Source: Pholiota molesta (lineage: Eukaryota > Basidiomycota > Agaricomycetes > Agaricales > Strophariaceae). From it: 64,000 nucleotides of DNA. The notes beneath the pieces were generated by a model, which was given only the letters and a program-made list of their open reading frames with translations, had not been told where the DNA came from and did not search any database. This document shows positions 50,774 to 63,990 of the stretch, piece after piece. The DNA is taken from assembly GCA_014925825.1 (NCBI GenBank), contig JACGCK010000008.1:558001-622000 (forward strand), in the 5' to 3' direction. The first letter of the stretch is position 1. Each line of letters starts with the position of its first letter. The position numbers were made by a program, and so were the translations under genes.

Positions 50774-52081
50774 ATGGCTTCGACTTCTAACATCGAATCT
50801 GTGTGGAAAACCCTTTCCGCAAGTAGGCGGCCAGGCGACGTTCAAAAGCTGATTGAAATCGCTTGCCGCAACATGGAAATCCTCGAACCCTGGAATCACG
50901 CAACGTTCGTCTTTGTCTACGGATATCCTGACCGATGACAAAAGTAATTAATTAGACGCACTCTAGGTCGGAACACCCTGACGCAATGGCTCTAATTGGG
51001 CGTGTCCAGGAAGTCCTTGCCTCATTTGTCAAAGCGTTGAAGCGCAGCAAAGAGGTCGCCAAACATGGCTTCAAGGTCAGCGAGGACATGATCCATATGT
51101 GCAACCACTTGGCAAACAAGCATATTCGCTCGGCCGATGTCGAGGCTTCATAGCTGATATGATGCCGCAAACCAAGAATGTAACCAAGGAATCGAAGAAG
51201 GTGGTCAGTGGTTTTCGTGATGTTCGCAAGGAACTAGACTCGGTAAGGAATGAGCAAACCCCGACCAGTGTCATATTATTAATTTGAGGTCTCATTTATT
51301 GTAGATTACCAATGAAGTTCCAGGACAAGTGGTCAACATCCAGGAGGAGCACAAGGACGAAATAAAGAAATTAGAAGTGGCAGTCAAGAACGGCGAACGA
51401 ATGAAGGTTGCCAAGGTTGTTGGTACGACCGTCGTAGCGATTGCAGGGGGCGTCGCGGCCATCGCTTTCGCACCCGCGCTCATTTTTCTACCAGTTGCGC
51501 TCCCGATCATCCACCTTATTACGGAGATGATTGATAATCGAATGTCGAAGGCTATTGAAGGTATGGAGTGGCTGAAGTCTCATTGGAAACACAGAGCTAA
51601 TATTTGTTCTCATACATAGTGAGGAAGGTCCAGACGCGGAATTGCGAAGAGGCACTGGAGACCTTGAAGAAAATGACAGAGGATCTTGTCCAACTCAACA
51701 TGTGCATCGATGAATTCTCTGCATTTTGGACGAATGTCGAAATGTTGTTGGGAGTGGTCACAGGACGAATCAAGGAGCTCCGCAATACACAGGCATTGGA
51801 CCTGCGCTTGAAGACCGTGAAATCTAGTTGGATCGACATCAAAGATTCATATGAGATTTACGCTGCAAAGGTGAGCAAAGTTTGAACATTACATAAGGGA
51901 ATGTGGCTTAAATTTTGCATTGCAATACCAGGTAGAGCTGTTGTGTCAATTGGCTACACCTCCACCTCGGCTTGCACTGCCTCCCGCATCTGACGACACC
52001 AAAGGGAAAGAAGTGGACAGAAATAGTGGGCTTAGCAAAGCTTCGCGGAAGGGACAGGGATTGAAAAAGCAACATCACTGA
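50774..52081 (+). CDS. Uncharacterised helical protein with central hydrophobic hairpin
   Basis: No family recognised. ATG at 50774 (MASTSNIESVWKTLSA). Long amphipathic helices (GRVQEVLASFVKALKRSKEV, VSGFRDVRKELDS) flank one strongly hydrophobic block at about 51418-51530 (VVGTTVVAIAGGVAAIAF, then a Pro-containing turn, then LIFLPVALPIIHLI). More helices follow (ALETLKKMTEDLVQLNMCID), and a Pro-rich, then lysine-rich tail ends LKKQHH. There is no signal peptide. A helical bundle with a buried hydrophobic hairpin is the plan of alpha-helical pore formers (ClyA/Hbl-like), but also of other membrane-remodelling proteins; function is inference only. Frame is broken once near 51145, within the second helical exon, consistent with a one-base loss seen elsewhere in the window. 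Confidence 0.6.
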
Positions 52082-52838
52082 TGTCCTATATTTATGCGGC
52101 GTCAATGGAAGAGGTTGGAAGGATGAAGTGAAATAAATAAAAATACCAGAAACGTTTGATTAATGATTTGAATCGAAAACATTCTATAAGGATTACATGT
52201 CATGCAAGAGCTAGTGTGATGACTCGTATTGAGGAATATTAGCTCCGTTGAGGCAAGTGATGTATCACTTGTTTGATAAGAGTCATACACAAGTACATCG
52301 GTATCAGGATATTGTGCAAGGATCGCTGTATCAGGACCCGTTCCCCAGGACGTCCACGTGTGACAGTCGTCGAAACTGCAATCATCAACCAATGACAGCG
52401 CCGACAAGGCTACGAGAGGACAGCTGAATATTTGAATGTCGATGTCAAGGGTGGTGCATGTGAATCATTTGCCAAATTGCCACAGCCCAGATTTTATGCA
52501 AGTTGGGACACAGTCAACACAAGAATGGGCTCCAAACAAGCTGGAGAGTCCGTTTGGTTCTGATTCAGTTAGATTGCGAATGAGTGCGAGCGGGTCTATA
52601 TCGGTGCAGAGAACAGTGTCTACTGTCATGGAGGCAGATGGGAGTGAGAGTTGAGTGATGTGAGCGCCGCACAGCCAGCCTCTGTCGAGTATTTGTACGT
52701 GCTTGGCTGGCCATTGTTCCTTCCTAATATAGCGGACATTTGATATTCCTAAATCTCGTTCCCCGCTCGTAACCTCCTGCTGTCACCCCGCCCATCTTTG
52801 CTCTACTCCCTTATACCATCCGCGTGCCCATATCACCC
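52082..52838. other. Intergenic: Ras promoter and a doubtful minus-strand small frame
   Basis: A 54-codon minus-strand frame (about 52467-52630, MTVDTVLCTDIDPLALIRN...) with four Cys and a possible second exon at 52102-52370 could be a small gene, but has no recognised similarity. The part next to 52838 is pyrimidine-rich, like the leader of the Ras gene. Confidence 0.3.
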
Positions 52839-53918
<1,080 letters not shown>

Positions 53919-54500
53919 TTTTTTATCCATTCGCCATACATTTCTTTTTTAAAATTCTGTGCTGACCATCCTTGTTTTTCGATGTTATCTCATACAACCC
54001 TCATGCTCTATTTCGTCTACTCGGGACTTCTCCGTCTATCGTTTGTCAACTATTTTCCTTTCTGGATCCATACTCTCCTTTTCTCGGCTGGAATTTATTT
54101 GCACCATAAGCAAAACATGTATTCAGTACTTCTTCAGTCAGATTGCCTTTTCTTTCATCACTTGCCTAAGAGTGATTTTGTATCACATTAAACATAAAAG
54201 TATAGCGAACATCAGGTTAGAGATTGTTATATATGATGTTTTTACTCAGCCTAAACACACCTCTCAGCTCCTTCCCGTCCTTTGAATTCATGATTATTAC
54301 CTACGCAACCACGCGGAACGGTAGCAGATTTTTGAAGTTAGCTTGATTGAATGTGTTCGTTTCTTTGCGCGTGGATGATATTGTGATAGTATTAGAAAAA
54401 TATAGCTTATCATAGATGCTTTTCGTCTAATGACTGCTTCTCAGCCATCTCCTCTTCTACATCACCTTGATTAGAAGATGTTGCTGAAAGATTGAATGAT
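53919..54500. other. Intergenic between convergent genes
   Basis: Pyrimidine-rich 3' flank of Ras and 3' flank of the CIA30 gene. Open frames here (54000-54280) are hydrophobic by base composition and not supported as genes. Confidence 0.35.
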
Positions 54501-55429
54501 CTAATTACCTTGTAGTGCATCAACCATATCTTCCTCATTGACAAATCGTATGGAGTCGATGCCCAGCTCATATTTGCCCTCAACACCACTATTTCCGCCT
54601 AGCAAGGAGATGCCGATGCTTTTTATGCTCTCTGTCATCATTTCCAACTGGAATTCTGACATTTCTCCCGCGTTCGTGCGCACGAAACTATCGAAAGGGA
54701 TCTGCACAAAGAGAAGCAAGGCGTTGTGGCCGCTCAGCATAATATTTCATGCAGTCGGAATAAAAATTGGCATACGAATACGTCCTCCCAGGCGTTGTGT
54801 TTCCGGAAGTATAGACGATGTTGCCAGAGGTCTGTCTGGACGGGACCTGTTGTTTGAACGTTGACGAAGTAGGAGTTCAGTGTTTGGGGGTCGCCTCCCG
54901 CCCGCAGGCGTAGCGCGAGGTAGTTGTACATCGAGGCATCATCCAAGATGTCTCCAAACAAAGTCGGTCTGTTCTAAAACAATATGAGCGTATTGATATA
55001 CATGGCTCATACGGAAATCGACAAAAAAAATCGCACCTTATTCCGGAACCCAGCCCACCCTCCGCGAATCTTTGTTTCCATCCCAGGCTTGACCTTCAGC
55101 TGCATGTCGCCCCAAAACAGGCCCGTCGCAGGCTTCCCAATAGGCTTGTTGATCTCCGGCCGCGTGTCCAGCGTGAAGTTCGCGGTCGACAGCCCGCCTT
55201 GGTCGCCGTCGCAGCCTGTCGCGACATTGTTGATTCTTGCGGGGTGTTGAAGGTGAACACCGTCCGCGCTTTGCCTACAGGATCAGCGCCTTTCATCAGC
55301 GCAACTGTGTAGATAAAAATATTAACGAGTCGGTACATTGTAGAAATGAATAACCTGCGTACTGTCCGAGAGAGTCTTACTGACCATTTGGCCGGTTCTC
55401 TGCCAGTACGTGCGCCAGTGCGATGCCAT
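54501..55429 (-). CDS. CIA30: Complex I intermediate-associated protein 30 (CIA30/NDUFAF1)
   Basis: Mitochondrial chaperone for complex I assembly. ATG at 55429 (MASHWRTYWQRTGQM). The CIA30 domain follows: TRPEINKPIGKPATGLFWGD, QLKVKPGMETKIRGGWAGFR, ILDDASMYNYLALRLRAGGD, NSYFVNVQTTGPVQTDLWQH, IPFDSFVRTNAGEMSEFQLE, KSIGISLLGGNSGVEGKYEL, then IDSIRFVNEEDMVDALQGN at the stop. One frame loss near 55231-55240, between TFNTPQ and NNVATGCDGD, is repaired by one missing base. The N-terminus is short and basic but not a classic presequence. The family is sure; the exact C-terminal end is less so. Confidence 0.85.
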
Positions 55430-55851
55430 GGTCGGGGTTTAGGTTGGACGTAGTAATTGCAGTTGGTAGGTTTGGAACACGCTAAGAACTATTATTGGAT
55501 CGTTACCAAGGTGCAAATTTCATAGATTTCCAGAATTAAAAGTGAAGACGACCAAATAGAAAGAGTAAACGGTTTGAATCTCGAATCTGAGTCAGAGCAG
55601 TCAGAGTCGGATACACCCAAGCTGATGGTGATGTCAGTGTTTCGTGTTCACTGATTCACGTGACTATTCCAACTCTTCTGCCTAAGCTCGAGTACTTATT
55701 CAATCTCAAAGGTATTCGTATCGAAAACTGAGGCAATTTCAATTGATTGCAAATCGACGGATTCATGAGACACTAACAACTGAAAAACTTCAGCTTCTCA
55801 ATGTTAGCCTGTTAAAAATACACTCCATAGGTCTAATGAATGATATAAGAA

Positions 55852-58144
55852 CTAATGAGGCTGTCGAAGTCCCAAGGAATAAAAAATAAAGTCCAGCTCC
55901 TTCAGAAATAACCTGCCGAGGATGGTGGCGATCGTAACTTCGAATTCGTAGTATCCGTCAAGCTGGATCGACCAGCATGGGATGATAATAATAATGGGCG
56001 AGTTCCGTTCGTGGCAGCAGGAGGATGGCGTACGGCGTTTTGTGCTGATACTCTGCGCTCTACAAATGCTGACCCGGTGGGGATGTCGGAAAAATCCATG
56101 TTGGCACGTTGAGCGCAACAGGGTTTCCGCCAATTGTCCAGAAGACGTTTGATGACGAAGGCTTTGGTGCATACTTTGTGATGTCCACTGTAGCGATGCC
56201 GCACCATCTTCCGAGTACAATGATGCACTCCTTGAGCTCGGAGAATGTTGATGGCCGAACGTTTGTGTGGATCGTTGATGGTTCAACCATTGCTCTGTTT
56301 CCATATCGTTATTAGGTCGCCTTGCTGATCGAGGAGGCTCGGGCAGCGTCAATAACGCAGAACGTGACTGTCGCGGAGGGGCAGGAAGACTCCCAGCAGT
56401 GATTGATTCCGCTAAACTATGCGTTGATGATTGTTGCTTTGAATGACCTGGTAATGTTGCGGCTGGGGCTGGTGTTGCTACTACGTCCCATCGACCATTA
56501 TCATTAGTCATGATAGCGCGACCAAGCATTGAGCTGTTGGAAATGGAGTTTCCTTCCCGTGGTGAAGAGGAAGTAAGTGCCGACCTGAGTACGAACTCGA
56601 GTCCGAAATTGATCTGTCAGCGGAATGCAGAGTGCTAATACTTTCTGATCGGTACTGATGGATTTTCTGTTTCATGTCTGCAGCGTATCCAGAGGGAGCA
56701 GGGGCGAATTTCTCTAGATTTCCCATGCTGGTCATCGATTTTCGGGTCGATACTACTGAGCGAGCATCGAATGCTGGGCCCAACACTCGGAACGTGTTGT
56801 AGAGGAGGAAAACATCCACGACACCTATCATATTGGACGTTAGAACGAACGTAAGGATGGATATGGAAAGATCTCACTGAGGGTATACCAGCATACAGAC
56901 GCAAATATGATCGCCTGGAATGGGACAGCGAATCCAGAAACCATGAAAAGACGAGTGATAGCATAGGGAATCAGAAGTACTATGTATGCTAGATAAATCA
57001 TTTCTGTTAGATCGAAGAGGATAATAAGAAAATTTCGTATTCACCAACTGGATACCTTGAAAATATGGATGTCAATTAGAATATGGGAAGATACACATAC
57101 ACATACCACAACATACTCCTTGCGAGGCGAGCGATGAACCGATGATAGCTCTCTGTCACGCCTTCACTCGCATGCCAGCGGGAACTGGGATCCAATGTGA
57201 GCTTGACCCCGCTTCTGAGCTTGAGGCTGCCACGCAAAACAAGAAATATCAGAGAATACAGAATAGCCCCGAGCAACGAAGCCAACAATATCTAAAGCGT
57301 ATAGCCAATTAGATTAAAAACTTTTGAAAGGAGGTTGTCTACTTACAGGCAAAATATGGAAAATGAACAGCAACTTGGATAGACAGTGCGCACGCCGCAG
57401 GTCAGAGGGCCTGCACCGTATACAAATCCATCCGAAAAGTGAATCATGAACGGTGCGGCGGCTATAATTCCTTTAGCATAAGACATATTTATATCGCATC
57501 AAGACTTGCCTACAAGCCCTGCGAAAACCCAGCCTGTAACGATCGTGGTGCGGCAGATGACGACAGATGCCGCATTTTCATAACCAAAGAATTGAAGGTA
57601 TGGACAGCAATGGCTATTGTGAAGTATCCCACCGAAAGGTTCCCCACTTGCATGAATAAGGCTTGACAAAATCAATCAGAATCACGTTCTAATGCATAAC
57701 TAGTTCGGGTGGTACCTTGAATCCTACATGTCCAGCCTAACGAATGGTCGTTATTAGGTATAATCTGAATAGGTTAGAAGGAAACCCACCTTCGGTGACG
57801 CCATCGTGAAGCAGCCACTGAAAACCAATGATTCCGGCGATGGAATTGAACATCAACCCAATGATCAGGCAAGAGGCATAATTTCCGAGCTGTGTATGGA
57901 AGAAGACTACTTCTTGGGCTTGAGTAGGCGAAGTGTTGAACCATGATATGCGAATAGCTAGCCAAGCAGCTCTAAGAAGCACGGAAGCAAGGGCAAGGGC
58001 AGACAGGACTGCAAAGACATTGACGGTCTAGTCACGATTTCATGTTAACGTGAGGGCCTTGAAATACAAAAAAAAACTGCTCACAATAGCACCTCCAAGC
58101 TGATCTGGAAGTATGGGGACAAAGCTCGGCTGAGTCTGAGACAT
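55852..58144 (-). CDS. Seven-transmembrane receptor (Git3-like fungal GPCR)
   Basis: Start MSQTQPSFVPILPDQLGGAI at 58144. Seven hydrophobic segments can be followed: VFAVLSALALASVLLRAAWL, ASCLIIGLMFNSIAGIIGF, VGYFTIAIAVHTFNSLVM, GWVFAGL/AAAPFMIHF, ILLASLLGAILYSLIFLVL, GYLVLLIPYAITRLFM and AIIFASVCWYTLSVVDVFLL. A long loop before TM6 and a long Ser-rich cytosolic tail (TRKSMTSMGNLEKFAP...) fit glucose/nutrient-sensing fungal receptors. Frame is lost near 56580-56640 in the tail. The C-terminal end is unresolved: three frames stay open between 55852 and 56530. The ligand is unknown. The Git3 assignment is by overall shape, not by a sure motif. Confidence 0.65.
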
Positions 58145-58543
58145 GATGATAAGTCTGGAAAGAGTGAAGAACGAAATAATGATGGTGTCCTGCGCCAGTC
58201 GTCAAATTATGAATGTCTCCCCGGAAGACACAGAGGATCCAGCCTGAAAAGTGGCCTGAGAGGAACTGGCGATGACCTAGAGGTGGAAAGAATGCCTCAA
58301 CATTCGCCGTCAATGATTGATTTTCTATATGATGTGTGCACATGTTTATGCCAGGTCTATTAATAGTGTCGAAGCGTCCATAATCCTGAGCCCTCCTGAG
58401 CCCTCCTGAGCCTCGCAACCAAGCGCAACCATCAGAGCTAAAAAAGCTGCTGAGAATGTGAATGTTCTGAGGCTGTTGTAGTATGAGAACTATGAGACTG
58501 AGTGATGCTACCTTGGTATATGAAGACGTCAGGCGCCATACCA
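58145..58543. other. Intergenic: receptor promoter
   Basis: About 400 bp between the receptor start and the polymerase eta stop. Contains a small tandem repeat at 58385-58413. No gene seen. Confidence 0.4.
58385..58413. repeat. Short tandem repeat, 10-bp unit x ~3
   Basis: Three adjacent copies of CCTGAGCCCT, the last imperfect, in the upstream region of the receptor gene. Confidence 0.75.
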
Positions 58544-61053
58544 TCACTTTCGAAAGAACTTCTCAATGCCTTTTGGTTCTGGTGGAACCTTCCTCTTTTT
58601 CATCGGTTTCGACTTTGCTTTGGGCTCGGAAGAGGTTGTTTGAGGTTGACCGTCGTGAGCCAGATCTTGAGCGAAGTGGAAATCATCGTGTTCCATTTTC
58701 GCTTTCATCAAGATATCTTCCTGATTGCCATTGCCATTTGGGTATTCTATAGTTGGAACCGTAATCTTCTTTCCACATCTTGAACAGATGAATGATAATT
58801 CGGACAAGCTGTTGTTAACGACCGCCATATCACTGCCCGGTCCGCTGTGATGGGAATCTATGTTTACTCCGGGAAATCTCGTGCTCGCTTCTTGGAAGAG
58901 GCGGGTTTCAAGAAGCCCTCAATGGTAGATTGTCCTGCTTCAGCAGTATCAATCCCTGTGAACGCCAATTGCACGCTGGTGACGTTCAGCGTCGAGGTGT
59001 TACCAACCAACTCTTTCCACAGTTTGTCCTGCATGGGCAATGGTGTCCACGGTCAAGTCCCGAGTGAATGGGAAAGGCGCTTGTTTTGAGCGTCCAGCTT
59101 CATAGCCTGTTACGATAACCATGTAATTTTAATTAGATGTCGGCCGATATCATTGCCACACTCACCTTTCCGAGCATGAAGGACCAATGTCTTAGGCCAG
59201 AGATTAGGAGAGATCTCTCGGGCATCACGCAGTCGCAAAGCAAGTTCTGCGGCGAGAACTCGTATCCAATGATAGCCTTCTGAAGCCTTAGTGATAGGCT
59301 TTGGCAGGTTTTTTGACGCAAGCATACTCTTCGTGAGTGTAGAACCTTTGTCCTTGACTGACGAGGATGCTTTAAAATCATATACTACTCATTTTTAGCA
59401 TTATTTAACTTACCTTCATTTCGATCAATACCTCTAAAAGGAAATAAGATCATTAATCAAATTTGAGGTATTTCAAGTAGAAAGACTCACCTTAGCACTT
59501 CGTAGACCCAAACAGAATTCTCTCCAAATTTGCTCTGCATTTCCTCTACAATTCTATCAGCCCGTATAAGCATTGTAACCACAAGGACCATACCTAGACC
59601 AATTGTTCTATATGGCATTAATCAACGACATGTACCCCCATAAGATACGATCTCTACGCACAACAAGTCCCCAACAGTGGAGGCATCGTACTCTTTGGCA
59701 ATAGCTCCCCGAGCTTGCCACCCAAAAAGCGTATCTTAAATGAAGAATATAAAATTAGAACTGCATTGGAATCAAAATTGGAGGCATACCTTTGAAACTG
59801 CATAGGTTTCAAATAATTAGGAATGGCAGCATTCCGTAAGATACTCTACAATATTCATGTCTATATCAACTTTCCAATAAATGATAATAAGCGCCCACTT
59901 GACTGTTAAACTTTTTATATGAAGCCGTGAGCTGATATACGCAATCAGTACAGCTGAGTCACACAAAAGACATAGACAGACACCTTCGCAAGAAACTTGT
60001 TCTTGCAACCCCCTAAGCATGAATTAACGACTGCCATTTGAAACCAGAATCATGACGCCTCACAGCAGATGTGGTATACCCTAGCTGCAACCTAACTGCC
60101 TCTCTCGCAGTCCCCATAAGCTCTGCCCCAATAGATAGCGCAACGTCATGCCAAGTAATGGGCAGCTCTGGTTCCTCGATCACGACCTCGCGCTCCTTGT
60201 GAACAAGCTGTTTCTGGGAGATCGCGCAGACAATTTGCATTCCCATCGCTGGCAGGTTTCTCCTCAGGAGGCGGCGGTGGCGGGTTCACTGGTATCAGGC
60301 ATCCGAGATTATCCCATACAATAGGCGGTGGCGGAGGTAGTGGAGTGTCCGGGCCTTCGGAGGCACCTGCGCTAGGTATGGATACCTTTGCAACAGAATT
60401 TCGCGAATGGGTTTCGTAAAATCAATGAAGGCTTCGTCGATGGATGCCTTTTCTTTTGAGACACGCGTAAGCAGACGTATATCTTGATAGCTGGGAGACA
60501 CACCGATTTCACAGCCTGGTAGTTTTTCCTTGAACAGAGCTGCAATCTTCATACTCTCTCTCCGATAATAATCAAGGGAGACCTAGAATGTATGCTTCAT
60601 TCATTTCATCCCTTTGACATTCAACGACCACATACCTTGTGTGTATTCGTATCCACATCGTCCCAATACCCGGCTCCTTCTCGCCCTCTTTGTATGTGGC
60701 CACATGCACGACTTTCAAATGCGGGCACCTCTTCAGTGCGTCTTTCTTCCTGTCCATCCTCGAAATTCCAAACTTCCGTGCTGGGTAATTGACCGCAATT
60801 AAAGCATCCCACTGGAGCACTACCAGCGGGGTATCTTGATCGATGCCGAGCCTATTCATCTCGCATGCGGCGTAAAAGGCATCGCTATCGCAAAGGGCGA
60901 CACTCGTAAGGGATCTCTGACGCCTAGGTTTTGCGAGAGTATGTGACGATACGTAATCACGGGGTTGAGGTCATCGAAATCTTCTTCTGTTGCTTTGCTT
61001 TTGCCTTTCCAAAGTGATTTTCTTGGAGATCCATTGAGGTTCGTGGATGACAT
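58544..61053 (-). CDS. RAD30: DNA polymerase eta (Rad30, Y family)
   Basis: Translesion polymerase that copies past UV damage. Start MSSTNLNGSPRKSLWKGKSK at 61053. Palm motifs: VIALCDSDAFYAACE-type (metal-binding Asp), VVLQWDALIAVNYPARKFGI, and SIDEAFIDFT with the acidic pair. Then ITWHDVALSIGAELMGTARE, KFGENSVWVYEVLRGIDRNE, ILARTLVLHARK-type and DLTVDTIAHAG. The C-terminus has a UBZ ubiquitin-binding zinc finger (FICSRCGKKI ... EHDDFHFAQDL) and a PCNA-binding-type end, GIEKFFRK. Proline-rich linkers flank the finger domain. A frame change near 60365 and a compensating one near 60250 enclose the segment PPPPPIVWDNLGCLIP. Nucleus, at stalled forks. Confidence 0.9.
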
Positions 61054-61590
61054 GTTGTAGATCCAAATACTAGAACCAATGTAGCACACGAGGGCTTGGA
61101 GTTAAAAGGCCTTCCTATGGCCTTCGAGCGTTAATGGAACGAAGGTGAGAGAAGCTCGATAACGAATGTCATACACAATTGCGTAACACACGCGTACGTG
61201 ACAGGCGTGACAACGCGTGTGCACGTGCACAGCAACGCGTTAATTAAGCAAATTTGGCTTTATTTCTGCGCCAATTCAACACTGCAATGGATGACTAATA
61301 GTACCAAAAAGGTACCGGAAAAGTACAAGAACAATACCTACAGTTACAGTGTTACAATCATATACTTCCTATCTTACACCTCATCAAGAATTGTTCCCAT
61401 TTGGTTTCCATCATACTACACTTCATGATTTGCCCGTGATGCTCGTCTCGGATCGACATTGTTTAACTGACTATTTACGAACTTGCTTCCACTTTGCGGA
61501 GAGTGCTCGCAGTGCTGATGTCAACACTGAGCAAATCCTAAGCATATGCAATCAGCATCATATCTAGAATGAGATAACAATCCTAATTTA
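61054..61590. other. Intergenic: polymerase eta promoter
   Basis: Upstream region of polymerase eta and 3' flank of the Rieske/AIF gene. A stretch rich in ACGCGT/CACGTG-like sequence (61185-61240) contains an MluI cell-cycle box-like ACGCGT twice, often seen before DNA-replication genes in yeasts; role here is inference. Confidence 0.4.
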
Positions 61591-63990
61591 TCACCTTGCC
61601 GTCTTGACTTCCTCTGGAGATGGCATCAAGCCTAGTCGAAGCAGCTCCGACGCTTTGGACACGACAGGATCATTTTGCATGCTGTACGGTTCCACATAAG
61701 TATGACTCATGACATCGAATGGTGAACATACGTGGCCACAGCAACGATCTTTCCGCCGGTCACATAATATGCAATGAACTGAAACAAGGATTTCAGTGCT
61801 AGCCTCGGAATAAGATGATCAAATGGCTGAATTCGAATTACCTTGAGTTCGTCTAGATCTCCTTTGATGATGACTTCCTCATGCTTAGCACCGATTCCAC
61901 AATATCGCAACTGCTGGCCCTCTGCAAAGCAAATAACAAATGTCAAAATCGGATCAGATACACGACAATAGTCCCGAAGCAACGCACGAGCACTCCAGAA
62001 TATAGGTGTCTTGGCGAATGGTTGAGGCTTGCCACTAATAGTAACGCCAACTGCTCGTCCATGGTTTCCGGCAACCTTAAGCAACCTCAGGTAAGGTTTC
62101 TGATATAAGGAATGAAGGCGATATACATACGTTCCAGTGCTCAATCCTGGTTTCATCGCCATTTTGCTGAGGATAGACTGCAATATCACCTACACGAGTT
62201 TGTATTTCAGTAATGAATAACATCCGCTTTGGGGAGAACGCACCTATAGCGAATACGTTCTTAGTGTCCTTGCCAGATTTGACCTTCAAAAACTTGTCGA
62301 CTTTGATGCCTCCGTCTTTCTCCAGGTCAATGCCACTCCCTTTCAAAAATTGTGTGGCGGGGCAACGCCAACACCCATAACGACAAAATCGCATGGAACG
62401 TCTCTCCATTGACCACGACACCGCCGGCAAGGTTGGGGTTCCTTCCTGAGGAATAATCTTGTCGACTTTACTTGACATATGGAATTTGACACCTCGCCCT
62501 TCATGGAACTTTTCGGGTAGAAAATCAGCGATTTACATGGTAGGAATATTGCCTCTTCACTTACCTTCTTCAATGCGGCGCCGATCTCTTTTCCCAAAAC
62601 AGCTTCGAAGGGGAATTCTTCCATTCCAATGACGTCGATGGACGCCAATTTGCGCTGATTGACAGCAACGACGAGTTCCATACTTATGAAGGAGCTTCCA
62701 ATGACAACCATTCTCTTCCCCTCCTGAGCGGCTGAAGTCAAAGTAAGTAAATTCTCTTGGTTTTCGTAACTTCAAATTTTACCAGCATCGACCTTTTGCG
62801 AATCTTCAACTGTTCGGAAAGTTAACGTTCTCAAGATTAGCACCCTCAATAGGAAGTCGTCGGGGTATTCCTCCTGATGCCAGGATAAGCTTATCATAAG
62901 GAATAGTGTCTTTTCCTCCTTCAAGAGTAACTGTCTTCTGCTCTAGATCTACGGAGGTTACTTCCTAATATCGATAGAGTGAATAAATGCGGGATATAGA
63001 CATCTAGAAATCGCGCTTAGCACAAAGAACTTACGACGCCAAGACGGATGTTAGTCCCATATTTGATTTTGAGATCAGCAGCAGTGCGCCATTCAATTTT
63101 GGCGGGATCTGTAATCAGTGCTTTGCTGAGTTTGGTCCTACGGTCCAAATTGTCAGTGAAACTATATTAAAACAAGGTAGTTTTAGAAGAATACCTATCA
63201 ATGGGAGTATACATCTCTTTCGACAGAATCGTTATAGGTCCTGCATAGCCGTGCTATATTTATCAAGTCAACTCGGGAGCATGCTCAATAAGCCAAACAG
63301 TAAGCCAGAATTTGTTACCTCTCTCAAGCTTTCTACTGCGTGGAAAGTACCGGAGCCTCCACCGACAATAACCACACCATTACCGGAGCTGTTCACACCT
63401 GTAGCTAACAATGTGGGCTGTCGCTCCATATTTTTCTTCAGTGTGTCTGCAGCATTAGCGGTGACATGAATCTTCCCATCTTTGATTTCGGTGCGGAAAG
63501 AATGAATGGCCTTGGGGGCAGGAGCATCCTCTACGCACAAAGGTTTAGAGGCAATGTGAAGGTAGGACTAGCAATGATTTACCAATATCGCCGTTGCAGA
63601 CATTGAAACAGGCTGTCCAGAGGATTTTTTGTCAGACAAAGATCCTAATTTTTTTAGAAAGAAAAACGCTTTACCTCCATGCCATGGGCTAACAGTTACA
63701 ATTAGTCAACAGATCATAAAATACCTCATGATTAACTCACCAGACTACTCGACCATCGGAAGTCAGAATACCTTTAGCAAGAGGAGCACCGTAGTGCGTG
63801 CAGAAAGCGCTTGTGGCATGGATTTTGTCGCCTAGACGAGAAAGAAGGACCTTTCCATCTTCAAAAGAGACTTCCTTCCTGCAGTTGAGCAATGTCATTA
63901 TCTATACCAGCAACCAAAAGGAAGACATACTTACATCTCTCCATCTTTGATTTCTGCATAATCGAGGACTGCAACGGTCTTGACGGACAT
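61591..63990 (-). CDS. Rieske-domain FAD/NAD(P)H oxidoreductase (AIFM3-like)
   Basis: Start MSVKTVAVLDYAEIKDGEMK at 63990. N-terminal Rieske [2Fe-2S] domain: FCTHYGAPLAKG and VCPWHGACFNV hold the two Cys and two His ligands. Then the FAD-binding GxGxxG in VVIVGGGSGTFHAVESLREH, the second nucleotide-binding fold (MVVIGSSFISMELVVAVNQR), DKLILASGGIPRRLPIEG and NVFAIGDIAVYPQ. The C-terminal reductase domain ends SPEEVKTAR. Members move electrons from NAD(P)H through FAD to the iron-sulphur centre; a specific substrate cannot be read. Between 62353 and 62440 the frame slips three times, always by one base, and comes back in frame. Confidence 0.88.

Noticed and set aside
52102..52630. Possible two-exon small gene on the minus strand
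   Set aside because: The splice joining the two parts could not be placed and no similarity was recognised.
54000..54285. Hydrophobic plus-strand frames after Ras
   Set aside because: Produced by pyrimidine-rich 3' flank; no start context or domain.
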